Assembly: GCF_010974945.1 (NCBI RefSeq)
Contig: NZ_JAAIVB010000074.1
Coordinates: forward strand, 1-64,000
Source: Noviherbaspirillum galbum
Lineage (GTDB): Bacteria; Pseudomonadota; Gammaproteobacteria; Burkholderiales; Burkholderiaceae_D
Direction of reading: 5' to 3'
DNA: 64,000 bases
Numbering within the stretch: position 1 is the first letter of the stretch; each line of letters opens with the position of its first letter. Below the pieces are notes generated by a model. It did no database searches. It saw only the letters and a list, made by a program, of their open reading frames with translations, and was not told the origin of the DNA. This document shows, piece after piece, positions 24,467 to 34,239 of this stretch. A program made the translations under genes and the position numbers.

Positions 24467-25330
24467 TCATTCCCCAACGTTAAGCTTCACCGCCTGGCGT
24501 TCCACGCCCCTTACCAACAACAGCGCACAGCCCGCCTCTTCGAGCAGTCGCTTCAGGACAAGCGCACGGCCCGCGCCGAGCGCACCGTGCCAACCGAGCG
24601 CAAGCACGCTGCATCCCTGGCATTCGACCTGGGCAAGCAGAATGTCGGCCGGATCCCCGTGACGGAGCAAGACCTGCTCGATGCAGCCGCTCTCGTCGGC
24701 GCTGCGGCCGGACAGTCCGCGCTTGACCAGCGCTTCCATGCGGTGGGGATATTCATGGTAGGCGGCATCGGCATAAGTGCGCAGCGGACGCCGGTTGTCC
24801 GCTTGCGCGGCATCGTCGGCATGCATGATGGTCAGCGGGATGCGCAGTGCCGCCGCCAGGCCGACGGCGGCCTTGAGCGCTTCATCGGCCGCCGTTTCGC
24901 CGCTTGCCGCCGCCAGCATGGAAGTCCAGGGCAAGACTTCGCGGTATTGCAGCGGCAGGAGCAGGACCGGCGCCGGACTGCGCTCGATCACGACCTGCGC
25001 GATGCTGCCGAGGCGCTGCTCGAGGTTGCGCCCCGCCGATGCGGACGCGCCGCGCGCGCTCATGATCACCAGGTCCACGCCGTGCGCACTGACCGCCTCC
25101 AGGGTCGCCGCGTCTGCCTGGCCGGGCATCTGGTGCAGTATCACGCGCGCGTGGCCTCCCGGAAGGTGCAGGCGTGCGAGGGCCTCGGCCGCGGCCAGCG
25201 GTTGTCTTGCGGCGTGCAGCACATGCAAGGTGGCGCCAAGCGCCTCGGCCAGCCACAAGGCGCAACCGACGCCTTTCGCCGCCTCCGGCGAACCGTCGAG
25301 CGGCAACAGCAGCGTGTCGAACGTTTTCAT
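24467..25330 (-). CDS. universal stress protein, two UspA domains
   Basis: A 287-residue protein. The N-terminal Usp domain begins MKTFDTLLLPLDGSPEAAKG and ends near VIERSPAPVLLLP (~145). The second begins near MLAAASGETAADEALKAAVG and ends CALLLVRG. In the first domain GASASAGRNLEQRLGSIAQ resembles the ATP-binding G-x2-G-x9-GS motif only loosely. The ATG overlaps the stop of the GH65 fusion gene (ATGA), so the two are coupled. This links alpha-glucoside breakdown with a stress response. Confidence 0.9.
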   Translation of the reverse strand: MKTFDTLLLPLDGSPEAAKGVGCALWLAEALGATLHVLHAARQPLAAAEALARLHLPGGHARVILHQMPGQADAATLEAVSAHGVDLVIMSARGASASAGRNLEQRLGSIAQVVIERSPAPVLLLPLQYREVLPWTSMLAAASGETAADEALKAAVGLAAALRIPLTIMHADDAAQADNRRPLRTYADAAYHEYPHRMEALVKRGLSGRSADESGCIEQVLLRHGDPADILLAQVECQGCSVLALGWHGALGAGRALVLKRLLEEAGCALLLVRGVERQAVKLNVGE

Positions 25331-28248
25331 GATCCTGTGTCCTTTGCGGCTTCGCGCGAAACCGAGATGGCATGCGTGTGTCCGCGGTAAGCCATCCGCA
25401 ACGTGACGCTTTCCCAGTCGCGCGGCAGCCGGCTGGCAGCGCGCGGGTCGGACTTGATCCCTTGCGCCGTCATGCGCACGCCGAGAAAGCCCGATACCAA
25501 GGCTTGCCAGGTGCCGCCCATTGCGGCGAGGTGCACCCCGAGCATGCTGTTGTCCATCGCGTTCGACAGGTCGAGCCACAGGCTTTGCTTCCAGTAACGC
25601 TCCGCGTCGTCACGCATGCCGACGCGGGCGGCGATCGCCGCGTGCACGGCGGGCGACAGGCTGCTGCCATGGTCGGTAAGCGGCTCATAGTAGCGATAAT
25701 TCGCCACCACCACCTCATCGCTGAAGGCGTCCGGAAAAAGCAGCGGCAGCATCAGCACGTCTGCCTGCTTGAGAAGCTTGCTGCGATTGACCTGTTCCCA
25801 GTCGAACAGGCGGTTGACCGGCGCCTTGAAGCGCTCCGCGACCGGCAGCGAATAATCGTCGAGCGCGAAGAAGCCTTCGAACTGCTCGATCACGCCATCC
25901 TTGCCGGGTTGCGGTACGTGCATCGCCTGCGCGATGTCCGCCCATTCGTCCGCCTCGCCGGCATGCACGCCGCTTTGCCGGGCCAGGAACGCGGCGCGAT
26001 CCAGGTTGTGGCGCGCCATCCAGTTGGTGTAAGCGTTGTCGTTGACGTCGTGGTGATACTCGTCGGGTCCGACCACGCCGCGAATGTGATATTGCCGGCC
26101 ATCGCGCTCGACCCGGCTGGCCCAGAAGCGCGCGGTCTCGAACATGATCTGCGCGCCCGGTCCAAGCAGGAAGCCGTCGTCGCCAGTTGCCTCCCAGTAG
26201 CGCCAGACCGCATAGGCGACATCGGCCGTGACATGAATCTGCTGGCGGCCGGTGAAGATGGGGATTTCCTTGCCGGTGCTTTTCAGGATGACCTTGTCCG
26301 GCGTCACGTCGCGGCCGGTCAAGGTGGATTCCCAGGCAAAGCACGCGCCGCGGAATCCTGTTGCCGCCGCGCGTTCGCGCGCGCCCGGAAGCGTGCCGTG
26401 GCGGTACATCAGCAGCGTGCGGGCGCGCGCGGGATCGGCATGCAGGAAGAAAGGCAACATGAAGATTTCCGTGTCCCAGAACACATGGCCTTCATACGCG
26501 CGACCGCTGAGCCCCCGCGCGCCGATGGACACGCGCGGATCGTCGCCGGCCGGAAGCCTGAGATGGTAGCTGCCGAAGCGCAGCGCCTGTTCCACCGCGG
26601 GGTGGCCGGGCACCTGAATGTCCGCCGCCTCCCAGAAGCGGTCCCATTGGGCCGCGTGCTCATCGAGTCGCTGCTCGAAGTCCGCGCCGGACAAGGCGCG
26701 CGAATGCGCCAGGCACGCCTGCTTCGGGTCCGCGGCGTCCCGGCTGGTAAAGATCGACAGCAAGCGGCGGATGCCGCCGGGAATGCGGACCACGCGCGAG
26801 GCGATGGCGATGTCGAAACGCGAAGCGCGGGTGGCGAAGCACAGCAGTTCCAGCTCCGGCGTCGCCATATGCTCGAGCAGGCGCAACTGTGGATGGTCGG
26901 CGGCGAACCGCGCGCTATCAAACAGCGCGGCGTCGAATTCAACGGATGCCCAGTGGTTCAGCGGAACGGCAATGGCTTCCTGCAACAGCAGGTGCGGGTC
27001 AGCCAGCGAGGCGCAGCGCCGGGTACGCAGGGAAGTCTGACGCCCGCCAGCGGTCTCGAACAGCGCATCGGCATGCAGTACCGCCCGCCGCAGGTCGAGC
27101 ACGCGTTTCAGCCCCCGTCCGGAGGGCCCGGACAGATCGAGCGGATCGCCTCCCACAGAGGCCTGCAGGCGGAAGGGAAATGGCAAGGGTACGAGTTCGG
27201 CGAAGGGGTCGCCGTCGCGCTCGGGCGCGAGGAATTCCAGTTCGGAGTACGGCAAGTCGCCACGCTTCGCATCATAGATGCCGGCGACGAACAGGTCGCA
27301 TTGCGCCCCCGGCGGCGGAATGTCGTAGACGCCGCGGACGCCGAGATAACCGTTGCCCACGGCGAACAGGCTTTCCATGTCTGGCTCGCGCGCCGCATCG
27401 AAGCCTTCCTGTTCGATGCGCCAGGCGACTTCCCGCTGGCGCGAGCGGTAGGCGGCTTCGACCCGGTCCGTATCGAGTTCGTCCAGGTCCTTCACCACGA
27501 GATCGGCGCCTGCGCGCCGCAGCGCGTCCGCATTGCCGCCGCGGTCCACGCCCACGACCAGCCCGAAGTCGCCGCGCCTGCCGGCCTGCACGCCGGCTGC
27601 CGCATCTTCCACCACCATCGCGCGCGCTGGCGGCACGCCGAGTCTCTGGGCCGCTTTCAGAAACATCGCCGGATCAGGCTTGCCCGCCAGCGCCATGGCC
27701 TGCAGGTCCATGCCATCCATGCACGCATCGAACAGTCCGGCGGCACCCGCCTCGCCCAGCACCTGCCGCCCATGCCGGCTGGAAGTGACCACCGCCGTCT
27801 TGATGCCGCGCCGGCGCAGCGCGCCGATCAGCGCCAGGGTGCCGGGATAGGTGCTTGCACCCTGCGCCCGCAGCAGCGTGATGAAGGCTTGGTCCTTGCG
27901 CTCTGCGGCCGCCTCCTCTTCCGCGTCGCCGAGCTGGATGCCGCGCGCCCGCAAAAAGGAGCGCAGTCCGTCGCGGCGCGGCTTTCCATCGACATAGGCC
28001 AGATAGTCGGCCCGGACGTCGAAAGCCTGCCAGCTCGCCCCGTCAGGCGCGTGCCGGCGCAGGATGTCATCCAAAGTCTGTTTCCATGCCTCGGCATGCA
28101 GGCCGGCGGTCCGGGTCACGACGCCATCCATGTCGAAGATGGCGGCTTCCAGCGCGCCTGTCCGCGCCGCGGAACCGCCTTCTTCGACAGCCGTTTCTTT
28201 CCTGCCATTCATCGCAGCGGCAAGCATTTCATGGGCAGTCATGGTCAT
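25327..28248 (-). CDS. beta-phosphoglucomutase / GH65 glycoside phosphorylase fusion
   Basis: A 973-residue protein. Residues ~33-250 are a HAD-type beta-phosphoglucomutase (nucleophile and acid/base in AIFDMDGVVTRT, later AVVTSSRHGR and MVVEDAAAGVQAGR). Residues ~270-960 are glycoside hydrolase family 65, with the probable catalytic acid Glu at ~730 in GVVGPDEYHHDVNDNA. GH65 phosphorylases split trehalose, maltose, kojibiose or nigerose with phosphate to give beta-glucose 1-phosphate. The mutase domain would turn it into glucose 6-phosphate on the same chain. Which disaccharide is used cannot be read. It is followed by the overlapping stress-protein gene and is divergent from the GT4/debranching operon. 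Confidence 0.9.
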   Translation of the reverse strand: MTMTAHEMLAAAMNGRKETAVEEGGSAARTGALEAAIFDMDGVVTRTAGLHAEAWKQTLDDILRRHAPDGASWQAFDVRADYLAYVDGKPRRDGLRSFLRARGIQLGDAEEEAAAERKDQAFITLLRAQGASTYPGTLALIGALRRRGIKTAVVTSSRHGRQVLGEAGAAGLFDACMDGMDLQAMALAGKPDPAMFLKAAQRLGVPPARAMVVEDAAAGVQAGRRGDFGLVVGVDRGGNADALRRAGADLVVKDLDELDTDRVEAAYRSRQREVAWRIEQEGFDAAREPDMESLFAVGNGYLGVRGVYDIPPPGAQCDLFVAGIYDAKRGDLPYSELEFLAPERDGDPFAELVPLPFPFRLQASVGGDPLDLSGPSGRGLKRVLDLRRAVLHADALFETAGGRQTSLRTRRCASLADPHLLLQEAIAVPLNHWASVEFDAALFDSARFAADHPQLRLLEHMATPELELLCFATRASRFDIAIASRVVRIPGGIRRLLSIFTSRDAADPKQACLAHSRALSGADFEQRLDEHAAQWDRFWEAADIQVPGHPAVEQALRFGSYHLRLPAGDDPRVSIGARGLSGRAYEGHVFWDTEIFMLPFFLHADPARARTLLMYRHGTLPGARERAAATGFRGACFAWESTLTGRDVTPDKVILKSTGKEIPIFTGRQQIHVTADVAYAVWRYWEATGDDGFLLGPGAQIMFETARFWASRVERDGRQYHIRGVVGPDEYHHDVNDNAYTNWMARHNLDRAAFLARQSGVHAGEADEWADIAQAMHVPQPGKDGVIEQFEGFFALDDYSLPVAERFKAPVNRLFDWEQVNRSKLLKQADVLMLPLLFPDAFSDEVVVANYRYYEPLTDHGSSLSPAVHAAIAARVGMRDDAERYWKQSLWLDLSNAMDNSMLGVHLAAMGGTWQALVSGFLGVRMTAQGIKSDPRAASRLPRDWESVTLRMAYRGHTHAISVSREAAKDTGS

Positions 28249-28543
28249 TCCCCCGGCGCCCGGAATTCATTCATTCGCACGGGAATGTTTCCTTTCCGTG
28301 CACGGCGACTTCCTTCAACGCCATGCTATTGCCGGGCCGCCGCAGCGCGCCGGCATCCAGATCAAATTTCAGGAACAAAGCACCAGCGAAAATCTTTCAC
28401 TGCGCCAATCCTGCAATGATTGCGAATCGGGGGCCGGCAGGAAAATTTGAGCGGTATCAATTTCATTCCGGGGCTCGGCTCGATACTTAACGAGCCCGTG
28501 CTGCGAGAAAGCGCGTTACCGACTGGCATTGACCAGGATAACC

Positions 28544-29626
28544 ATGAAGATAGCCCAAGTCGCTCCCTTGTTTGAAAGCGTTCCGCCCAGAGGCTATGGC
28601 GGGACCGAACGCGTGGTTTCCTACCTGACGGAAGAACTGGTCAGGCAGGGCCATGAGGTCACGCTCTACGCCGCAGGCGATTCCGTCACCGAAGCGCGGC
28701 TGGTTTCACCGGTGGAAAAAAGCATCCGGCCGGCGCTCGGCGACATCAGCTGGATGGCCTACCATGCCATGCAGCTCGACATGCTGTGCCGCGACGCGCC
28801 CCGGTTCGATATCCTCCACTTTCACACCGACATCACGCACCTTCCCCTTGCGCGCATGCTCGACGTGCCGCACGTGACCACCTTGCACGGCAGGCTCGAC
28901 CTGCCTTTTCTCGCGCCCTTGTACGGGCATTTCGCGGATACGCCCCTCGTCTCCATTTCCGAAGCGCAGCGCAAGCCGCTTCCAGAAGCGCGATGGATGG
29001 CGACGGTCCATCACGGGCTGCCGGACGACCTGTTCAGTTTTTCGCCGGAGGCCGACGACTACTTTGCCTTCGTGGGCCGGATATCGCGGGAAAAGCGGCT
29101 GGACCGGGCCATCGAGATCGCCGAACGCAGCGGCGTTCCCATCCGCATCGGCGCCAAGATCGACGATGCCGACAGGCTTTTTTTTGAAGACGAGATCGCG
29201 CCCCTGTTCAGCAAGCCCTGCGTCACCTACCTCGGCGAAGTGTCGCAGGAAGAAAAGCGCAAGCTGCTGGAACGCGCCAGGGCATTGCTGCTTCCCATCG
29301 ACTGGCCCGAACCATTCGGACTGGTCATGATCGAAGCACTCTCTTGCGGCACACCGGTCATTGCGTACCGGAACGGCTCGGTCGAGGAAATCATCGATGA
29401 TGGCGTGACCGGCTTTATCGTGGACAACCAGGAGCAGGCTGTGGAAGCGGCCCTGCGCATCGACAGCATCGACCGTCACGCCTGCCGCAGAGCTTTCGAA
29501 GACCGCTTCACCGCGGATCGCATGGCCCGCGACTATCTGCGCGTGTATGAACTTTGCATTCGCGCGTTCGACGAGGTGTCGTCCATGGCCGTGCGGGCCG
29601 TTACCGCAAAGAGGACGATCGCATGA
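28544..29626 (+). CDS. glycosyltransferase family 4 protein
   Basis: A 360-residue GT-B fold enzyme. The acceptor-side N-terminus is MKIAQVAPLFESVPPRGYGG with GTERVVSYLTEEL. The donor-side motif is YFAFVGRISREKRLDRAI, and the E-x7-E region is EPFGLVMIEALSCGTPVIAY. The ATG at 28544 is chosen over an in-frame TTG at 28529. The stop overlaps the debranching-type gene by 4 nt. It probably transfers a sugar nucleotide-derived glucosyl unit, but donor and acceptor are unknown. The 295-nt upstream gap holds promoters for both divergent operons. Confidence 0.9.
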   Translation: MKIAQVAPLFESVPPRGYGGTERVVSYLTEELVRQGHEVTLYAAGDSVTEARLVSPVEKSIRPALGDISWMAYHAMQLDMLCRDAPRFDILHFHTDITHLPLARMLDVPHVTTLHGRLDLPFLAPLYGHFADTPLVSISEAQRKPLPEARWMATVHHGLPDDLFSFSPEADDYFAFVGRISREKRLDRAIEIAERSGVPIRIGAKIDDADRLFFEDEIAPLFSKPCVTYLGEVSQEEKRKLLERARALLLPIDWPEPFGLVMIEALSCGTPVIAYRNGSVEEIIDDGVTGFIVDNQEQAVEAALRIDSIDRHACRRAFEDRFTADRMARDYLRVYELCIRAFDEVSSMAVRAVTAKRTIA

Positions 29627-31791
29627 TCCAGAAAATCCGGATTGAAGAGCAGTGGTACATCCTCGCGACCTCATCGCCGGCGGACGACCGGCGCCGCGTG
29701 CTCAAGGCGGATGAAATCTTCGGCCTGTTCGACCGTTTCGGCGATATCCAGCCGATCGGCCTCGGCGAAGAAGGCATCTACCGCGGAGATACCTGTTTCC
29801 TTTCCCATCTCGAACTGCAGATAGGCGGCGCCCGGCCGATGTTCCTCAATTCCACGGTGAAGGACGAGAACGGCCTGTTCGTCATCGAGCTGATGAATCC
29901 CGACCTGCATCCGGATGACAAGACCTACATTCCCAAGGGCACGGTGCATATCTTCCGGGCCAAGCTGCTGTACGACGGCGCCTGCTACGAGCATGTGCGC
30001 GTGATCAATTTCGGCCTGCAGCCGGTCGAGACCCGTCTTTCCCTGCTGTTCGGCGGCGACTACAAGGACATCTTCGAGGTGCGCGGATTCCAGCGCGGCA
30101 AGCGCGGCAAGGCGCTGGAGCCGGAAGTGCGGGACGCCGGCGTGACCATCGGCTATCGCGGCCTGGACAATACCGTGCGCCGCACGGCCCTCAGCTTCGA
30201 GCCCGTGCCGGATGCGCTGGCCGCCGACCGCGCCGACTTCGACCTCGAACTGCCGCCCAAGGACGAGGTGCACATCTACTTCGCGATCCAATGCGAACTG
30301 GGCGAAGCTCCGGCCGCGCCCGTCCTCAGCTATTTCGACGCGTACACCCGCGCCAGCGAGTCGGCCCGCGCGCGGCAGGAGCACCGCACCAAGGTCCAGA
30401 GCTCGGACACCTTGTTCAACAGCTGGGTGGACCGGTCAAACGCCGATCTCCTCATGCTGACCACGCGGCAGCCGCAGGGCGATTATCCCTATGCCGGCCT
30501 GCCGTGGTACTCCACTACCTTTGGGCGGGACGGCATCCTGACGGCCTGGCAGTACCTGTGGATCGATCCGCGGCTCGCCAAGGGGGTGCTCGGTTTCCTT
30601 GCGGATGCGCAGGCGACGCAAGCCGACCCGGCACGCGACGCCGAACCCGGCAAGATCCTGCACGAAGCGCGCCAGGGCGAGCTGGCAGAGCTCGGCGAGA
30701 TTCCCTTCCGCCGCTACTACGGAACGGTCGACGCGACGCCGCTGTTCGTCGGCCTCGCCGGCGCGTACTACGAGCGCACCGGCGACCTTGCGTTCATCAA
30801 GTCGATCTGGGGCAACATCCGCAACGCCCTGCGCTGGATCGATGAATTCGGCGACCGCGACGGCGATGGCTTCGTCGAATACGCGCGCTACACCGAAAGC
30901 GGCCTGGCGCAGCAGGGCTGGAAAGATTCGCACGATTCCATTTTCCACAGCGACGGCGAGATGGCCGCCGCGCCGATCGCCCTCTGCGAGGTGCAGGGCT
31001 ACGTGTACGACGCCAAGCTGCAGGCGGCACGCCTCGCCCGCCTGCTCGGCGAGGATGCGCTCTCCGCCGACCTGGAAAAACAGGCGCGCGAACTGAAGCG
31101 TCATTTCAACGAAGCCTTCTGGTGCGAAGAACTGGACATGTATGCGCTGGCGCTGGACGGCAAGAAACGGCAGTGCGCGGTCGGTTCCTCGAACGCGGGC
31201 CATCCGCTGTGGAGCGGCATCGCCACGCAAGAATATGCGCTGCGCACCGCCAACCGGCTGCTGAAGCCTGATTTCTTTTCCGGATGGGGGATCCGTACCA
31301 TCCGCAACGATGAAGTCCGCTACAACCCGATGGCCTACCATAATGGGTCGGTGTGGCCGCACGACAATGCCATCATCGCGGCCGGCATGGCCCGCTACGG
31401 CCTCACGAACAGCGCGATGCAGGTCTTCAACGCCATGCGCGACGTCATCCTGTACATGGACCAGCACCGCATGCCGGAACTGTTCTGCGGCTTCGAGAAG
31501 CGCGAGGACGAAGGCCCTACGCTGTATCCGGTTGCATGCTCTCCGCAGGCCTGGGCGGCAACCACCGTGTTCTACCTGCTGCAGGCCTGCCTCGGCCTGT
31601 CTTTCAATCCCGAGCAGCGCGAGATCCGCTTCCGCAAGCCGCAGCTGCCCTCCTTCCTGGATGCGGTGGAGATTCGCGACCTGGCGATCGGCGATTCCAC
31701 GGTCGACCTGCGGCTGCAGCGCTATCCGAACAATGTCGGCGTCAATGTGATCCGCAAGGACGACGCGGTGAACGTGGTGAGCGTGGCCTGA
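29623..31791 (+). CDS. amylo-alpha-1,6-glucosidase (glycogen debranching-type) protein
   Basis: A 722-residue protein. The N-terminal beta-sandwich domain (~1-260) contains GIYRGDTCFLSHLEL and the C-terminal (alpha/alpha)6 domain contains GLPWYSTTFGRDGILTAWQY, QGWKDSHDSIFH and NPMAYHNGSVWPHDNAII. These fit the GDE/amylo-1,6-glucosidase family found in bacterial glycogen or trehalose gene sets. The ATG at 29623 overlaps the GT4 stop (ATGA). With the GT4 enzyme and the divergent GH65 fusion it forms a small alpha-glucan module. Confidence 0.9.
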   Translation: MIQKIRIEEQWYILATSSPADDRRRVLKADEIFGLFDRFGDIQPIGLGEEGIYRGDTCFLSHLELQIGGARPMFLNSTVKDENGLFVIELMNPDLHPDDKTYIPKGTVHIFRAKLLYDGACYEHVRVINFGLQPVETRLSLLFGGDYKDIFEVRGFQRGKRGKALEPEVRDAGVTIGYRGLDNTVRRTALSFEPVPDALAADRADFDLELPPKDEVHIYFAIQCELGEAPAAPVLSYFDAYTRASESARARQEHRTKVQSSDTLFNSWVDRSNADLLMLTTRQPQGDYPYAGLPWYSTTFGRDGILTAWQYLWIDPRLAKGVLGFLADAQATQADPARDAEPGKILHEARQGELAELGEIPFRRYYGTVDATPLFVGLAGAYYERTGDLAFIKSIWGNIRNALRWIDEFGDRDGDGFVEYARYTESGLAQQGWKDSHDSIFHSDGEMAAAPIALCEVQGYVYDAKLQAARLARLLGEDALSADLEKQARELKRHFNEAFWCEELDMYALALDGKKRQCAVGSSNAGHPLWSGIATQEYALRTANRLLKPDFFSGWGIRTIRNDEVRYNPMAYHNGSVWPHDNAIIAAGMARYGLTNSAMQVFNAMRDVILYMDQHRMPELFCGFEKREDEGPTLYPVACSPQAWAATTVFYLLQACLGLSFNPEQREIRFRKPQLPSFLDAVEIRDLAIGDSTVDLRLQRYPNNVGVNVIRKDDAVNVVSVA

Positions 31792-31920
31792 GGGCCGGTA
31801 CGCCAGGGAGCTTTGACAGGCATCGCCTCTGGATGCGACGAAACAATTGCCAGGAATCATATTGACTAAAAACCGATTGCCAACAAGAATTGCTTAATTG
31901 TTGTCGACAACCGGTTAGAG

Positions 31921-32934
31921 ATGAGTGCGCTTCCGCTTCCCACAGTGGCTGTTTCCTGGCTAAAGGGTGTTATCCGGCTTTTCGAATCGGTCGAGCTTGA
32001 CGTGCCGGGTCTTCTCCGGGATGCAGGCATCTGTCTCGATGAAACCCGGAATCCGGATGCCCGTTTTTCTCCCGAGAGCATCAGCCGCCTTTGGGAACTG
32101 GCCGTCGAAAGATCGAAGAACCCGTATCTCGGTCTGGCGATGCCGGATATCGCGCATCCCGCCAGCTTCGACGTGATCGTGCATGTCATGATGACTTGCC
32201 CCGACCTGATGGCGGCGCTGGAGCGCTTCCTGCGCTACATGCGGATCGTCAGCGACGCGGCTGACATCCGGCTCGTCAAGAATGACATCGGCCATGGTTT
32301 GACGATCGCGCTGGTGGATACCGGGCACTCCCCTCCCCGCGCGCGAATCGAGTTTGTGGTCCTTACCATTCTCAACATCCTGCGCTGGATCACCGGCCTG
32401 AACCTGCGGCCGCTGTCCGTCGACTTTCCCTATCCGGAACCATCGGACCTGCAGCCTTACCATCTCGCCTTCCGCTGTCCTCTGCGCTTCGACGCAAGCG
32501 TGCACCAGATCCATTTTTCAGAAGACGCCCTGAAGGCGGAGCTGCCGATGGCGAACCCTGCCCTGGCGGCGCTGAACGACCGGATGGCGGGTGAACACCT
32601 GCACCGGCTCGACGCGGCGAAACTGACTTCCCGGGTCAAGGAGCTCGTGGTGCGGCGTCTTCCGGACGGCGACCCGCTGCGCGCAGATATCGCCCGGGAA
32701 ATGTGCCTCAGCGAAAGAACCTTGCAGCGCCGGCTGCAGGAAGAAGGCACCTCCTTCAATGAGCTCGTCGATACGACGCGCCGCGATCTCGCCGACCAGT
32801 ACCTGCGCATCCACAGGATCACGCTTGCCCAGACCGCGTATCTCCTGGGATTCGCCGATCAAAGCACCTTCTTCCGGGCCTGCAAGCGCTGGTTCGGAAC
32901 CTCGCCCGGAGACTACCGCAGCCGGCCGGACTAG
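31921..32934 (+). CDS. AraC family transcriptional regulator with arabinose-binding-like N-terminal domain
   Basis: A 337-residue regulator. Residues ~20-205 form the domain found in OruR/ArgR-type AraC proteins (LFESVELDVPGLLRDAGI, then HPASFDVIVHVMMTCPDLMA). The C-terminal ~240-335 is the two-HTH AraC domain, with ADIAREMCLSERTLQRRLQ and TAYLLGFADQSTFFRACKRW. A 12-bp palindrome GTTGTCGACAAC (31900-31911) lies just before the start and may serve autoregulation. It is the only regulator between the glucan genes and the atu operon. Three direct-repeat sites upstream of the esterase, ligase and chemoreceptor genes are its candidate targets. Confidence 0.92.
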   Translation: MSALPLPTVAVSWLKGVIRLFESVELDVPGLLRDAGICLDETRNPDARFSPESISRLWELAVERSKNPYLGLAMPDIAHPASFDVIVHVMMTCPDLMAALERFLRYMRIVSDAADIRLVKNDIGHGLTIALVDTGHSPPRARIEFVVLTILNILRWITGLNLRPLSVDFPYPEPSDLQPYHLAFRCPLRFDASVHQIHFSEDALKAELPMANPALAALNDRMAGEHLHRLDAAKLTSRVKELVVRRLPDGDPLRADIAREMCLSERTLQRRLQEEGTSFNELVDTTRRDLADQYLRIHRITLAQTAYLLGFADQSTFFRACKRWFGTSPGDYRSRPD

Positions 32935-32961
32935 CCGCCCGGGGTGCTTTTCATGCGGGCA

Positions 32962-34095
32962 TCAATACTGCAGCCTGGCATTGCGTCCCACGACCGCGAT
33001 GTCGATGAAGTTCGACCCATTGCGGTTGCCGTCGGCGAAGTCGACCTGGAAGCCGCCAACGGAGTAGCGCTGCATGCCGCTCAAGGCTTGCAGGACCTTC
33101 TCCCCCGTCGGCTGCGGCCCGGCCATGCGGATGGCATCCAGCAGCAACCGGATGTTGAGGAATCCTTCGAGGGTGACCGGACTCGGGGTGATGCCTTTGC
33201 CATACGGTGTGTTGAGAAAGGTCCGGAACTCCTTGATCAGCGGGATCGTCGCCGAATTCGGATTGGGCACGACCTGGGAAATTCCGATACCGCGCGCCTT
33301 GGCATCGCCGGCGGTGTCGGCGAGCAGCTTTGGCGTGACGAATGACAGCGCGTAGATTTGCGCGGCCCCGGCGGGAGCGTCATACGCCTTCATGAACTGA
33401 TAGGTCGAATCCGGAACGCCCATCAGGAAGATCGCCTGGGGACTGACCGATTCGACGGATCGGGCTTGCGCGGCAAAGTCCTTGGTGCCCGGCTTGTAGG
33501 CCACCTTCGCCATCACCTGGAGGCCGAACTCTTTCTCACTGTCCTCGAGGCGTTTCAGGATGCCCTGGCCAAACGCATCGTCCTGGTACAGGACGGCGAT
33601 GCGCTTCAAGCCAAGCGTCGAGGCGAGCTGGGCGATCTTTCGAATTTCCTGGCCGTAGGTCGGCCGGGTATGGTAAATCTCTTCCGACCCTGGGCCGCGG
33701 ATGGCGTCGGCGCCGCTGAATACGCCGACCAGCGGCACCCGGTTCCTCGAAAGGACGCCGGACTTGATGACCGAGAGCGTGGGCGCGGTCCCGGCGCTGT
33801 TCACCAGGCCCACGATCTTTTCCTTCTCGACCAGTTCTTCGGTCAGCGTCGCGGTGCGGGCCGGATTGTAGCCATCGTCCCTCACCACCAGTTTCAGCCG
33901 CTTGCCATGCACCCCGCCTTGCGCATTCACCATCTCGAGGTAGCCGGCGGTCAGGGTTTCCAGTTCCTTGGCGGTCTCGGAGATAGGTCCGGTAATGCCA
34001 TTCACGAAACCGATCCGGATCTCGCTCGCGCCAGCGGCGGTAAAGGAAAGACAGGCAGTCAATACAGCCATTAACTTCAACGCGCAACGCAGCAT
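32962..34095 (-). CDS. LivK-type ABC transporter substrate-binding protein
   Basis: A 377-residue periplasmic binding protein with a signal peptide (MLRCALKLMAVLTACLSFTA, cleavage near GAS). The mature start is EIRIGFVNGITGPISETAKE, and landmarks are NAQGGVHGKRLKLVVRDDG and YHTRPTYGQEIRK. No permease or ATPase gene is near, so it must share membrane components with another importer or serve as a sensor. It lies convergent to the AraC gene and downstream of a second, diverged binding protein. Confidence 0.9.
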   Translation of the reverse strand: MLRCALKLMAVLTACLSFTAAGASEIRIGFVNGITGPISETAKELETLTAGYLEMVNAQGGVHGKRLKLVVRDDGYNPARTATLTEELVEKEKIVGLVNSAGTAPTLSVIKSGVLSRNRVPLVGVFSGADAIRGPGSEEIYHTRPTYGQEIRKIAQLASTLGLKRIAVLYQDDAFGQGILKRLEDSEKEFGLQVMAKVAYKPGTKDFAAQARSVESVSPQAIFLMGVPDSTYQFMKAYDAPAGAAQIYALSFVTPKLLADTAGDAKARGIGISQVVPNPNSATIPLIKEFRTFLNTPYGKGITPSPVTLEGFLNIRLLLDAIRMAGPQPTGEKVLQALSGMQRYSVGGFQVDFADGNRNGSNFIDIAVVGRNARLQY

Positions 34096-34209
34096 ATGCT
34101 CTCCAAGTTACCCAAATGCGAACCAGGGACGCAAGACAAGATCCGGAATGTCAGGAACAGGCAGCCGCGGACAATGAACCGGCCGGGACCGGTGGCGCGG
34201 CTGCCAATA

Positions 34210-34239
34210 CGAGCCTCAACTCATCGAGCCTCAACTCAT
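34210..34239. repeat. 15-bp tandem duplication at a stop codon
   Basis: The 15-bp unit CGAGCCTCAACTCAT occurs twice without a gap (34210-34224, 34225-34239). The second copy covers the stop codon of the minus-strand binding-protein gene. It looks like a replication-slippage duplication that did not change the protein. Confidence 0.85.

Noticed and set aside
25372-28419. 1015-codon open frame on the plus strand opposite the GH65 fusion
   Set aside because: It is an antisense shadow of a high-GC gene. The minus-strand reading has clear HAD and GH65 motifs; the plus-strand reading has no family wording and is rich in Arg, His and Gln.
34111-34140. Possible fourth AraC-type site (CCCAAA and GACAAG) upstream of a binding-protein gene
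   Set aside because: The halves are 24 bp apart instead of 21 and GACAAG differs from GACAAA, so it does not fit the spacing of the other three.
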